A stretch of DNA of 44,214 bases, from positions 1 through 44,214 of the forward strand of contig JAJCYY010000104.1 in the NCBI GenBank assembly GCA_029262735.1. Direction: 5' to 3'. Numbering within the stretch: the stretch's first letter is position 1; every line of letters begins with the position of its first letter. Of the stretch, positions 8,272 through 16,123 are shown in pieces. The notes below the pieces were generated by a model. The model was not told the DNA's origin and searched no databases. It saw only the letters and a list, made by a program, of their open reading frames with translations. The position numbers and the translations under genes are program-made. The stretch is from Chloroflexota bacterium (GTDB taxonomy: Bacteria; Chloroflexota; Dehalococcoidia; Lucifugimonadales; Lucifugimonadaceae).

Positions 8272-8985
8272 ATGCGCATCCTCGTTGTCGAAGACGAAAA
8301 GAACGTCGCAGCCGCCGTCCGCAAAGGCCTCGAAACCGAAGGCTACGCAGTCGACACCGCCGCTGACGGCTCCGAAGGGCTCTGGTACGCAACCGAGAAC
8401 CCCTACGACGTCATAGTCCTCGACATCATGCTGCCAAAGCTCGATGGCTTCGGCGTCTGTCGAGAGCTCCGCAACGCCGGAGTCTGGACGCCCATCATCA
8501 TGCTCACCGCACGCACCGCCGAGCAGGACGAGGCCACCGCGCTCGACCTCGGCGCAGACGACTACCTGTCGAAACCCTTCTCACTGGTCGTCCTGAAAGC
8601 CCACATCAGAGCGCTCGTCCGCCGTGGCTCCGAGCCTCGTCCCTCCAGCATCGAGGTCGGCGCCCTCAGCATCGATCCCGCAGCACGCAAATGTCGGGTT
8701 AGCGACCGCAGCGTCGAGCTCACCTCGCGCGAATTCTCGGTCATCGAATTCCTCGCCCGCAACCCGGACCGTGTCGTCTCCAAGCTCGACGTGCTCGACA
8801 ACGTCTGGGACTACAATTTTGACGGCGATCCCAACATCGTCGAGGTATATGTGCGCCGCCTGCGGACCAAGCTCGCCCTGCCCGAAAGCGGCCCGGCCAT
8901 CAGCACCGTCCGAGGCTCCGGATACATGCTCGAAGTGCCTGCCAAATCGCCCGCCGCATTGGAAAACCCGGAAAACTCGGTTTGA
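8272..8985 (+). CDS. OmpR/PhoB-family DNA-binding response regulator
   Basis: A 237-residue two-component regulator. The receiver domain (1-118) has the acidic pocket E8-D9, phosphoacceptor D51 (IVLDIMLPK), T79 and K101 (LSKPF). The winged-helix output domain (about 130-222) ends with the usual VEVYVRRLRTKL recognition helix and the RGSGYML wing. The ATG at 8272 is chosen because the protein then starts directly with the first receiver strand (RILVVEDE); a TTG at 8245 would add nine unrelated residues. The stop overlaps the kinase start, so the two are translationally coupled. It probably binds the TTCAG direct repeats upstream, controlling itself and the divergent PepSY gene. Confidence 0.95.
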   Translation: MRILVVEDEKNVAAAVRKGLETEGYAVDTAADGSEGLWYATENPYDVIVLDIMLPKLDGFGVCRELRNAGVWTPIIMLTARTAEQDEATALDLGADDYLSKPFSLVVLKAHIRALVRRGSEPRPSSIEVGALSIDPAARKCRVSDRSVELTSREFSVIEFLARNPDRVVSKLDVLDNVWDYNFDGDPNIVEVYVRRLRTKLALPESGPAISTVRGSGYMLEVPAKSPAALENPENSV

Positions 8986-10361
8986 GCAGCCTCACCGCCA
9001 GGCTCAACCCGCGGCACTACTCCATTCGAGTGCGAATCTCGCTGCTGTCGCTCGTCACCGTCGCAGCCGCACTCGCAGCATTCTCCGTCGCACTCGTCCT
9101 CATCCAGAGAGAGCTGCTCACAGACCGCATCGAAGACGGCCTCGCAACCCGCGCCAGGGATGTCGCGGCGCTCATCCAGTCCGACCAGCCGACCGCCTCA
9201 ATAAACGAGCAGGGCGAAGAGGCATTTATCCAGCTGATCGGGAGCGACGAAGCGGTCATCGCCGCATCGGACAACATCACGGACGAGCCGCCGTTCACGA
9301 CCGTAAGAGTCCAACCTGGCGAGCTCCGCTTCGTGAACGCAAGAGGAAGGGTCCGTGGCGACTCCGATTCGTTCCGGGTAGCCGTGCTGGGAGTCGCCTC
9401 GGACAGCGGCCAGATCACGGTGCTTGCCGGGCGAAACCTGGAGCCGGTCACCGACGCCACCGAGGTCCTGATCACCGTCCTTGCCATTGCCATTCCTGTG
9501 CTAACGCTGTTCGTCGGCGCCGCCGCCTGGCTCCTCACAGGCCGCGCGCTCAAGCCGGTCGACACCATGCGCTCCGAGGTCGACCAGATCGGCGGTGAGA
9601 TCGCAGGTCGGCGCATCGATGAGCCACACACCGAAGATGAGGTTGCGCGGCTCGCCCGCACCATGAACCGCATGCTCGAAAGGGTCGATGCGGTCCAGCA
9701 GGGCCAGAAGCGCTTCGTCGCAGACGCATCGCACGAGCTTCGCACACCGCTCACGGCCTTCAAGGCCGGACTCGAAGCGAACATCGGGGCTTCTGGAGCT
9801 TCTGGCGACGACGATATGACGCGCATGCTGCGGGCCTCCCTGGACGATGTCGACCGCATGGAGCTGCTCATAGAGGAGCTGCTCTCAGAGGCGGCAGCCG
9901 CGGAAGGCGTTGTGGCCGAGCCGGTGCAGATCGACCTTGATGATGTTGTGCTCGAAGAGGTGAGCGCAGCCCGACTCGGCTCGGAGATCGAGATCGACTC
10001 CAGCGGCGTCTCGGGAGCACAGGTGCTCGGCAACGCCGGACAGCTGCGAAGGGCCGTCCGCAACCTGCTGAACAACGCCACCCGCCACGCAGAATCAAGG
10101 GTTGCGCTGACGCTGCAAGAGGCTGGTGGCGGGGTGAAATTAACGGTAGACGACGACGGCCCCGGCATCCCCGAAAGCGACCACGAGCGCATCTTCGAAC
10201 GCTTCGTAAGCCTCGACGCCTCCCGCAGCCGCCAGCAAGCAGGCGCAGGCATCGGCCTCACAATCACACGCCGAATAGTCGAAGCACACGAAGGCCGCGT
10301 CTACGTAGACCCGGAGTTCACCGACGGAGCAAGGTTTGTGGTGGAGTTGCCGGGCGCGTGA
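8982..10361 (+). CDS. Membrane sensor histidine kinase, partner of the upstream regulator
   Basis: A 459-residue kinase. Two membrane helices (about 20-42 and 160-187) bracket an extracytoplasmic sensor of about 115 residues. A HAMP linker follows (about 188-240), then the dimerization helix with phospho-accepting H251 (ADASHELRTPLT). The HATPase domain has N365 in NLLNNATRHAE, the G1 box DDDGPGIP (391-397) and the G2 box GAGIGLTITRRIVEAHEG near 421. The TTG start overlaps the TGA stop of the regulator (TTGA). The layout is that of EnvZ/BaeS-type kinases. The stimulus is unknown; the divergent PepSY gene suggests an envelope signal. Confidence 0.93.
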   Translation: MSSLTARLNPRHYSIRVRISLLSLVTVAAALAAFSVALVLIQRELLTDRIEDGLATRARDVAALIQSDQPTASINEQGEEAFIQLIGSDEAVIAASDNITDEPPFTTVRVQPGELRFVNARGRVRGDSDSFRVAVLGVASDSGQITVLAGRNLEPVTDATEVLITVLAIAIPVLTLFVGAAAWLLTGRALKPVDTMRSEVDQIGGEIAGRRIDEPHTEDEVARLARTMNRMLERVDAVQQGQKRFVADASHELRTPLTAFKAGLEANIGASGASGDDDMTRMLRASLDDVDRMELLIEELLSEAAAAEGVVAEPVQIDLDDVVLEEVSAARLGSEIEIDSSGVSGAQVLGNAGQLRRAVRNLLNNATRHAESRVALTLQEAGGGVKLTVDDDGPGIPESDHERIFERFVSLDASRSRQQAGAGIGLTITRRIVEAHEGRVYVDPEFTDGARFVVELPGA

Positions 10362-10376
10362 GCTAGAGGCGATTTC

Positions 10377-10410
10377 TCCCTCCCTGATAGGGAGGGAGCT
10401 AGAGGGTGGG
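10377..10410 (+). repeat. Family-1 half repeat (single stem-loop)
   Basis: A perfect hairpin CTCCCTCCCT/AGGGAGGGAG with loop GAT, followed by CTAGAGGGTGGG. It lies just after the kinase stop and could also act as a weak terminator, although no U tract follows. Confidence 0.7.
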
Positions 10411-10446
10411 TTGTCTATCTGGTAAGGGCGCCGCTTGCTGCGCCCG

Positions 10447-10465
10447 GTGGCGGTTTCACCGCCAC
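10447..10465. repeat. Perfect 8-bp stem-loop
   Basis: GTGGCGGT-TTC-ACCGCCAC, between a family-1 half repeat and a family-3 repeat. No U tract; role unknown. Confidence 0.5.
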
Positions 10466-10469
10466 ATTT

Positions 10470-10599
10470 CGTCAATCTGAACTTGATTCAGAAACTCTCG
10501 GGTGATCTCACGCGAGCGGTGTGATGGTTCGCATATTGCTCGAATGGACAATCTCGATCTAATGCTCGGTAAGATCCCTCCGCTACGGTCGGGATGACA
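10470..10599. repeat. Family-3 hairpin repeat
   Basis: The left end contains CTGAACTTGATTCAGAAACT and the right end CGGTCGGGATGACA. Related copies lie at 20578, 21326, 33752 and 41055. With the two elements to its left it fills the 10362-10669 gap, where no gene is seen. Confidence 0.65.
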
Positions 10600-10669
10600 A
10601 ATCGTCCGCTGTGTGATCTCCACCGACAGGGGCGCATCATACTTGCCCACCCCTTCCAAATCCCCCCAC

Positions 10670-12697
10670 CTACCCTCGCAAAGCCCCCAGCACATCCGGC
10701 ACCGCTCCTGCCGACGCCGGTGACATCAGGTACAGCCCCGACCAGCCCTCGTCCCGCACCCGCTCAGCCTGCGAAATCGCAAGCTCCAGCCCGCTCTTTC
10801 GCTGGTCAACCTCGTCATCGAACCTTGCAAAGCGGTCGAACACCTGCTGCGGCACCCTCACACCCGGCACCTGCGAAAACCGCTCCGCATGCGCAAGACT
10901 CGTCAGCACCATCACGCCAACGATGATCCGACTCCTCTTTCGCACCTCTTCCAGCTGCGCCAGCGCATCCCAGTTGAACGCCGGCTGCGTCATCACATAG
11001 TCCGCCCCCGCCGCCAGCTTGCGCTCCAGCTTCGCCAGCTCACCCTCCGAATCCACCGCCTCAGGCTCGAAGCCCGTCCCCATAGTGAAATGCGTCTCCG
11101 GCTGCTTCTGCCGACCGAGAGCCTGTCCCCCGAAATCGACACCCGCGTTCAGGCTCCCATGCGCAAGCTCGATCATCCGCGTCGAATCGAGATCGAACAC
11201 AGCCGTCGAGCGCGGATATGTCGGCGACATCTTTGGCGGATCGCCCGTCACGAACAGGACGTTGTGAATGCCCCTGGAGTGATAGCCGATGAGCCGACTC
11301 TGCACAGCCATCAGGTTCAGGTCACGCGACGTGAAGTGGGGTATGAACTCGATGCTTGAGATCAGGTCGCTGCCGGTCATCCGTTCCGATTCGATGTTCG
11401 TGCCGTAACGCACCGCTCGCCCGCCAGCCGTAATCTCCTTGATCGACTGTATAAAATCTCCTGGCGGCATCAGCGGAATCCCGCGCGAGCCGTCCGTCAC
11501 GTCCACCGCATCGGCCAGCCCGCTCACAGCCAGCCGCAACACAAGCTCCGCCTTGTCTCGCAGCTGCTTCGGCCCCGTCCCGCGCGGCGGCAACATCTCC
11601 ACGCTCACCACGAACTCGCCCGCGAACAGCTTTTTCGAGAAAGTCCCGTTTGCGCTCTTACGTTCCGGACCGACCGGCTCCCGGCCTGCTCCGGCGTTCA
11701 CCTCTCCGAGAATCCCCGCCTGTCTCGACCTCAGAAATCCGCTCATCTCCCTGATGTGATCGCCATGCACCTCGCAACAGCCGCCAATCAGGCGTGCGCC
11801 ATCGTCCGAAAGCGTCCGGGCGGTGCGGCCCATGAACTCCGGGTTCACCCGGGACATGAAACGGTGCCCTATCCGCTCGAACCCGCCCGCGTTCGGCATC
11901 GCAGACAGCATCACGGCGCCCGACTTCACCTCAGGCGTCTCCTTCGCCAGCCGCACAAACGCCTCGGCCTCCCACGGCGCACAGCAATTCACGCCAACCA
12001 CCGACGCCCCGGCCTCAGCGGCGCGAGCAACGTACTCGGCGGGCTCGATGTTCCATGCGCCGTCACGCCGCCGCTGCCTTAACGACATATGGAGTACGAC
12101 CGGAGGGCAGTTCTCGATGTCGGTCGCAAAACGCACAAGCGCGGTCGCCCGTTCCAGCGACTCAAAGGTCTCAAATAGCAGTGCGTCGACACCGCTCCCC
12201 GGACCTGGGTTCTGGCGGCCGGCGCCGATAAGAGCGCGCAGCTGTGAGTCGTAGATATCCTCGACCGGCTCGTCGCCCAGCACAGGTCCGACGGAGCCAA
12301 GCACAAATCGCTCGTGAGAGTTTGCCTGATCTGGAGTCTCAGCCTCGGCGAACTGCTCTAGCGACTCACGGGCGAGCCTCACCCCGGCGTGGTTTATCTC
12401 GGCCGCTTTTCCCGTGATGCCAAGCCGTGCCAGCGAAGGCTCATTTGCGCCAAAAGTGTTGGTCTTGAGCGCCGTAGCACCGGCCTGCAGGTGCGAAAGA
12501 TGAACCTGCCGCACGAGGTCCGGGTTCTCGATATTCAGCGCCTCGTAGACGTGATTGCGCTCGGAAAGCCGCCCTGTCATCTCGAACAGCAGCGACCCGG
12601 TAGCGCCATCACCAAGCACCACGCCGGAACGTAAGGCGTTTAGAAAGCGGCTGTTGTTGGCTGGTTGCGGTTGCTGAGGACTCGTACTCATAGCCAT
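10670..12697 (-). CDS. Bifunctional homocysteine S-methyltransferase / methylenetetrahydrofolate reductase
   Basis: A 675-residue fusion resembling the YitJ type. The N-terminal homocysteine methyltransferase barrel (about 20-320) has the GDGATGSLL opening, a TNTFGANE motif and the zinc cysteines C238 (GVNCCAP), C307 and C308 (IGGCCEVHG). The C-terminal MetF-like domain (about 355-650) begins with VVSVEMLPPRG, whose Glu corresponds to the catalytic Glu of MetF, and contains FVTGDPPKMS and YVMTQPAFN segments. The MetF part reduces methylene-THF to methyl-THF; the other domain methylates homocysteine from a small methyl donor. Start at 12697 (ATG), with a second ATG two codons on; no clear ribosome site. 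It is monocistronic. A large hairpin with a U8 tract lies 165 bases upstream on the same strand. Confidence 0.93.
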   Translation of the reverse strand: MAMSTSPQQPQPANNSRFLNALRSGVVLGDGATGSLLFEMTGRLSERNHVYEALNIENPDLVRQVHLSHLQAGATALKTNTFGANEPSLARLGITGKAAEINHAGVRLARESLEQFAEAETPDQANSHERFVLGSVGPVLGDEPVEDIYDSQLRALIGAGRQNPGPGSGVDALLFETFESLERATALVRFATDIENCPPVVLHMSLRQRRRDGAWNIEPAEYVARAAEAGASVVGVNCCAPWEAEAFVRLAKETPEVKSGAVMLSAMPNAGGFERIGHRFMSRVNPEFMGRTARTLSDDGARLIGGCCEVHGDHIREMSGFLRSRQAGILGEVNAGAGREPVGPERKSANGTFSKKLFAGEFVVSVEMLPPRGTGPKQLRDKAELVLRLAVSGLADAVDVTDGSRGIPLMPPGDFIQSIKEITAGGRAVRYGTNIESERMTGSDLISSIEFIPHFTSRDLNLMAVQSRLIGYHSRGIHNVLFVTGDPPKMSPTYPRSTAVFDLDSTRMIELAHGSLNAGVDFGGQALGRQKQPETHFTMGTGFEPEAVDSEGELAKLERKLAAGADYVMTQPAFNWDALAQLEEVRKRSRIIVGVMVLTSLAHAERFSQVPGVRVPQQVFDRFARFDDEVDQRKSGLELAISQAERVRDEGWSGLYLMSPASAGAVPDVLGALRG

Positions 12698-12861
12698 TGA
12701 GTTTAGCGACGAGTCAGAGCGATGTCAGTGTGGAGCACGCGCACATCTGCACACCATCCTGAGCCGGGCACCTGCTCGCGGGTCAAGAGTGCCTCCCTCT
12801 CCAAAACACCACCTCCGCACGCCCGACCTTCCCGCATCTCACCCGCCCGGACCCGGCGAAC

Positions 12862-12967
12862 AAAAAAAACCGGCCCGACGCGCTCTATGCACAGGTGGAG
12901 TTATTTTCCTAACTCTCAATGTGCGCACATCACCTGTGGTTTGGGATGCTAGAGCGCGCCGGACCGG
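12862..12967 (-). terminator. Large nested hairpin with U8 tract: terminator or leader attenuator
   Basis: The outer arms at 12870-12887 and 12950-12967 pair over 18 bp with two mismatches. Inside them, CACAGGTG (12890-12897) pairs with CACCTGTG (12931-12938), and the loop holds a perfect palindrome ATGTGCGCACAT (12919-12930). On the minus strand the structure is followed by eight U residues (12862-12869). It is placed to terminate the sigma/partner operon, which ends at 13080. It is also upstream of, and co-directional with, the methyltransferase-MTHFR gene, so it could be a regulated leader terminator. The rest of 12698-13079 shows no gene. Confidence 0.65.
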
Positions 12968-13079
12968 CCACATCTGGAGAGTGCCGCAATCACACCTGGC
13001 AGGGGTAATCGCGGCAAGAGTATTCGGGTCTGAGCGAGCAGCGCTTTACGTGACGCGCCCGTTCACCTGGCAATCAATC

Positions 13080-13922
13080 TCATCGCCCGTAAGAGCACGC
13101 CTCTGTTTCAAGGTCAACGAGATCACCTAGTTCGACAATAGCGATCGACTCATACTCCTCGCCAACCAGCCCGTCCTCCGAGTAACCAAGGACGTTGAAC
13201 GGGTTTCGCACAGGTGGGTCGTTTGGATCGTTACGCATCATCATGAAGATGGGCCTGACCGAATTCCATTCACCGGTCTGAACCAGGGTCCAAGTCAGAG
13301 CTTCGCGCCGGTCAGGATTCCTCCAGTGGCTGAATCCTGTGCCATCAGTGCATAGCCGGATCGTTATCGCCCACGGGTGTTCGCCCACGATCATGGTCTC
13401 GGACAGATAGTCCGTCCAGAGGGCGGCTACCTCATCCGGTTCCAGCGGTTCTGCATCGATATGCAGCTCGGCCGGGAATGGCTTGCTCTCCGGGAGTGGA
13501 ACTGGAGTGGCGGTTGGTACAGGCGTCGCCGTCGGCTCCGGCGTGCTGGTCGCGACGACAGGTGTACTTGTCGGATCAGGGACACTCGTCTCTTGCGGCA
13601 ATGCTGTTGGGCTTGCGATTGGTACCGGGCTATCATCGTCGCCTGAGTCGGCGTTAACCAGCAGGACGAACAGGATCGCAGCCACTACGAGCAAAACCAC
13701 CGTGGCTGATGGAGCCACATACTTCACTTTCATCGGATTCCTCCACCGCACAGGAAGACTCATGGCATCCAGTATTTTCCGGAGCACGAAAGGTGCGTCC
13801 GGCTCACCCATCTTCGGGGCTATCGATTGCCAGGTTCCCAGCGGCAGATATGCCTGCTCCGCTTCAGCGCGGAACAGCGATGAAAGCTGCCTCTCCAGTG
13901 TGTTGTCGTTGAAGGTCGTCAC
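13080..13922 (-). CDS. Membrane partner of the ECF sigma factor, probable anti-sigma factor
   Basis: A 280-residue single-pass protein. A cytoplasmic part of about 65 residues precedes a membrane helix (about 68-90). An Asp-rich patch and a Pro/Thr/Ser linker (about 92-147) lead to an exported C-terminal domain of about 130 residues. The GTG start is 2 nt after the sigma stop, with AGGAGG seven bases upstream. This spacing and order are typical of sigma/anti-sigma pairs. The cytoplasmic part lacks an HxxxCxxC zinc motif, so it is not a standard zinc anti-sigma factor. The exported domain (with WTDYLSETMIVGEHPW) is not recognised. It could sense an envelope or extracellular signal through the PT stalk. 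Anti-sigma function is inferred from position only. Confidence 0.7.
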   Translation of the reverse strand: MTTFNDNTLERQLSSLFRAEAEQAYLPLGTWQSIAPKMGEPDAPFVLRKILDAMSLPVRWRNPMKVKYVAPSATVVLLVVAAILFVLLVNADSGDDDSPVPIASPTALPQETSVPDPTSTPVVATSTPEPTATPVPTATPVPLPESKPFPAELHIDAEPLEPDEVAALWTDYLSETMIVGEHPWAITIRLCTDGTGFSHWRNPDRREALTWTLVQTGEWNSVRPIFMMMRNDPNDPPVRNPFNVLGYSEDGLVGEEYESIAIVELGDLVDLETEACSYGR

Positions 13923-13924
13923 GA

Positions 13925-14518
13925 CTACGCCTCCTCTCCTGAGAGAAGGGGCGATCCCGTACTCTCACTGGCGGCTACTGCATCCCTGAGCGCCGCCGTG
14001 GCGCGGTGCAGCCGTGACTTGACCGTCCCCTCCCGCCAGCCGGTCGACTTGGCTATCTCGGGAACTGAAAGGTCGTTGAAAAACCGAAGGACAAGCACGG
14101 TACGGTGCTCGACAGACAGAGTGCGAAGTGCGACCTGGAGCATGATGCTCGTCTCAGAGTTCAGAGCAGACTGTTCCGGCCCAACTCCCGGATCAGAAAC
14201 GCCGAACGCCATCTCCTCTGAGACCCGCGACAGTTGCTTCCGACTGCTCAGGTTAGAAATGCAGTTGATCAGCATCCGATTCAGCCACGGCCTGAGTGGA
14301 CGGCCGACTTTGAATGTCCGGATCTTCTTCCAGGCACGAATCAGCGTCTCCTGCACAGCCTCTTCTGCCCTGCCGGCGTCACGGGTAATCAAGAGAGCGG
14401 TGCGGTAAAGATGGTCACCGTGAAAATCCAGCACACGTCGGAATGCCTCGCGGTCGCCTTGCTGGCACCGCAGGATCGCTTCCCGCTCGATTGATGCTGT
14501 GAATATGTCTTCGGCCAC
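13925..14518 (-). CDS. ECF-type RNA polymerase sigma factor
   Basis: A 197-residue sigma-70 family protein of the extracytoplasmic-function group. Region 2 (about 20-88) contains the ALLITRDAGRAEEAVQETLI core-binding helix and the following RAWKKI helix. Region 4 (about 128-182) has LSVEHRTVLVLRFFNDLSVP and the helix-turn-helix GWREGTVKSRLHRATAAL. There is no region 1.1 or 3. GTG start at 14518. The next gene, 2 nt downstream, is a single-pass membrane protein, which suggests it holds the sigma factor inactive until a signal arrives. Direct repeats of TGTCCGT (14540 and 14550) upstream may be promoter elements, but this is weak. Confidence 0.92.
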   Translation of the reverse strand: MAEDIFTASIEREAILRCQQGDREAFRRVLDFHGDHLYRTALLITRDAGRAEEAVQETLIRAWKKIRTFKVGRPLRPWLNRMLINCISNLSSRKQLSRVSEEMAFGVSDPGVGPEQSALNSETSIMLQVALRTLSVEHRTVLVLRFFNDLSVPEIAKSTGWREGTVKSRLHRATAALRDAVAASESTGSPLLSGEEA

Positions 14519-14751
14519 TTCGTGTCACCGGAATCCTATTGTCCGTTTCTGTCCGTCACTAACAAATACAGGACGAACCCGCGAAACGTTCCCGCCAATC
14601 GAACCGGCCGAACAGATCGGGCAGGAGATGGAATGGGAGTGTAAGCCACTTGTTTGCAGCTTCGTCGCGCAGCAATTTCTATTGAGACAATGCGGAGCCA
14701 CGTACCATAAAACTCCGCTCACATATCTCATCCCATCAAGAGAGATCCCAA

Positions 14752-16023
14752 CTGGCACAACAGCACAACATCGTCGTCATCGGTGCCGGTGGCTCCGGCC
14801 TCAGCGTCAGCTACCACCTCACGCACCTCGGCCTAGAGCACATCGTCATCGAGCGCGGCCAGCCCGGCAACACATGGCTCACCGAGCGCTGGGACTCGTT
14901 TCACCTCGTGAACCCGAACTGGGCGCTGCGGCTGCACGGCTTCGAGTACGAATACAGCGATCCTGACGGTTACCTTTCGAAGGCCGAGACGGTGAAGATG
15001 ATCGCCGACTACGCCGCCAGCTTCTCTGCGCCAGTGCTGGCGAACACCGAGGTCACGTCCATCGAGCGCGCCTGCCCGTCCGGCTACATTCTCAGGATGG
15101 AAGCTCAAGACCTGATCGCTGAGAACGTGGTCGTTGCAACCGGAGCATTCGGAGTCCCGGCTTACCCGCCCGCAGCGTCCGGCCTCTCCTCCAGCATCAC
15201 GCAAATCCACTCCAGCCAGTACAAGAACGCCGCCGAGCTTCCCGAAGGAGCGGTGCTCGTCGTTGGCTCCGGCCAGTCAGGCGCCCAGATCATGGAGGAC
15301 CTGTTCGATGCCGGCCGGAAGGTATTCCTCTCTGTCAGCGCAGCCGGCAGACGGCCGCGGCGCTACCGGGGCAGGGACTCTTCGTGGTGGAACAACGAGA
15401 TGGGCGGTTTCGACCGGACCGTGAACGATGTGCCGTCGCTCGATGTCCGGTTCGGGTCGTCCGCCCACACGTCCGGCACAAAGGGTGGCCACGACATCCA
15501 CCTGCGAGCGTTCGCGCGTGACGGCGTGACACTGTTGGGCCGCTTCTCCGGCGCATCGGCTACGACTGTCCGCTTCGAGAACGACCTGGAGAACTCGCTG
15601 GAACAGATAGACGAGCATGCGGCGAGATGGCGGGCAGGCGTTGATCGATACATCAGCGAAAACGATCTTGACGCGCCGCTGGAACCGGAGCCTGAGCCGC
15701 CCCAAAATCCGTCCAAACTCAGGCAGATCCAGGTGCCCGACGCGCCCACGCAACTGGACCTGCAACGAGCCGGTGTCACATCGGTCATCTGGGCCACCGG
15801 GTTCCGCTATAACTACTCGTGGATCAAGCTGCCGCTAACGGGAAAGCACGGCTATCCGGTGCAGCGACGCGGTGTAACGGCGTGGCCGGGGCTCTACTTC
15901 ACCGGACTGCAGTGGATGTATTCGGCGAAGTCGGCCCAGTTCATAGGAGTGAGCGAAGACGCCCAGTTCGTAGTGGAGCGAATGGCAGAGCAGATCGCGG
16001 TGTCAGAGCGTGGCGATCGGTAG
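14752..16023 (+). CDS. Flavin-containing monooxygenase-like NAD(P)/FAD oxidoreductase (CTG start)
   Basis: A 423-residue flavoprotein of the FMO/CzcO type, which uses FAD and NAD(P)H to oxygenate nucleophilic or ketone substrates. The FAD Rossmann motif is G11-A-G-G-S-G16 after IVVI. An NAD(P) motif G172-S-G-Q-S-G177 follows VLVV. Between them lie an ERWDSFHLVNPNW segment and an HSSQYK segment, and an ATGF motif comes near the C-terminus. The start needs care: after the in-frame TGA at 14683 there is no ATG, GTG or TTG before the FAD motif. The CTG at 14752 is the only plausible codon there, with purine-rich AAGAGAG about 8 bases upstream. A GTG at 14908 would delete the FAD motif. Transcribed alone. 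Substrate unknown. Confidence 0.85.
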   Translation: MAQQHNIVVIGAGGSGLSVSYHLTHLGLEHIVIERGQPGNTWLTERWDSFHLVNPNWALRLHGFEYEYSDPDGYLSKAETVKMIADYAASFSAPVLANTEVTSIERACPSGYILRMEAQDLIAENVVVATGAFGVPAYPPAASGLSSSITQIHSSQYKNAAELPEGAVLVVGSGQSGAQIMEDLFDAGRKVFLSVSAAGRRPRRYRGRDSSWWNNEMGGFDRTVNDVPSLDVRFGSSAHTSGTKGGHDIHLRAFARDGVTLLGRFSGASATTVRFENDLENSLEQIDEHAARWRAGVDRYISENDLDAPLEPEPEPPQNPSKLRQIQVPDAPTQLDLQRAGVTSVIWATGFRYNYSWIKLPLTGKHGYPVQRRGVTAWPGLYFTGLQWMYSAKSAQFIGVSEDAQFVVERMAEQIAVSERGDR

Positions 16024-16044
16024 AAACTCGAACGAAAATAAAAC

Positions 16045-16074
16045 CGCCCACCGGAAGCGATTGCCCGGTGGGCG
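16045..16074 (-). terminator. Intrinsic terminator of the histidine kinase gene
   Basis: CGCCCACCGG (16045-16054) pairs perfectly with CCGGTGGGCG (16065-16074). Read on the minus strand, the stem is followed by TTTTATTTT. It ends transcripts coming from the kinase gene at 16124. Confidence 0.8.
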
Positions 16075-16123
16075 ACTGTGCCCAGCTCACGTGAGCGGAA
16101 ATATGCGGCCCTGTTGCCGCGTC

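Noticed and set aside
9017..10267. A 416-codon frame antisense to the histidine kinase gene
   Set aside because: It is a shadow of high-GC third-position bias; the plus-strand frame has all kinase motifs.
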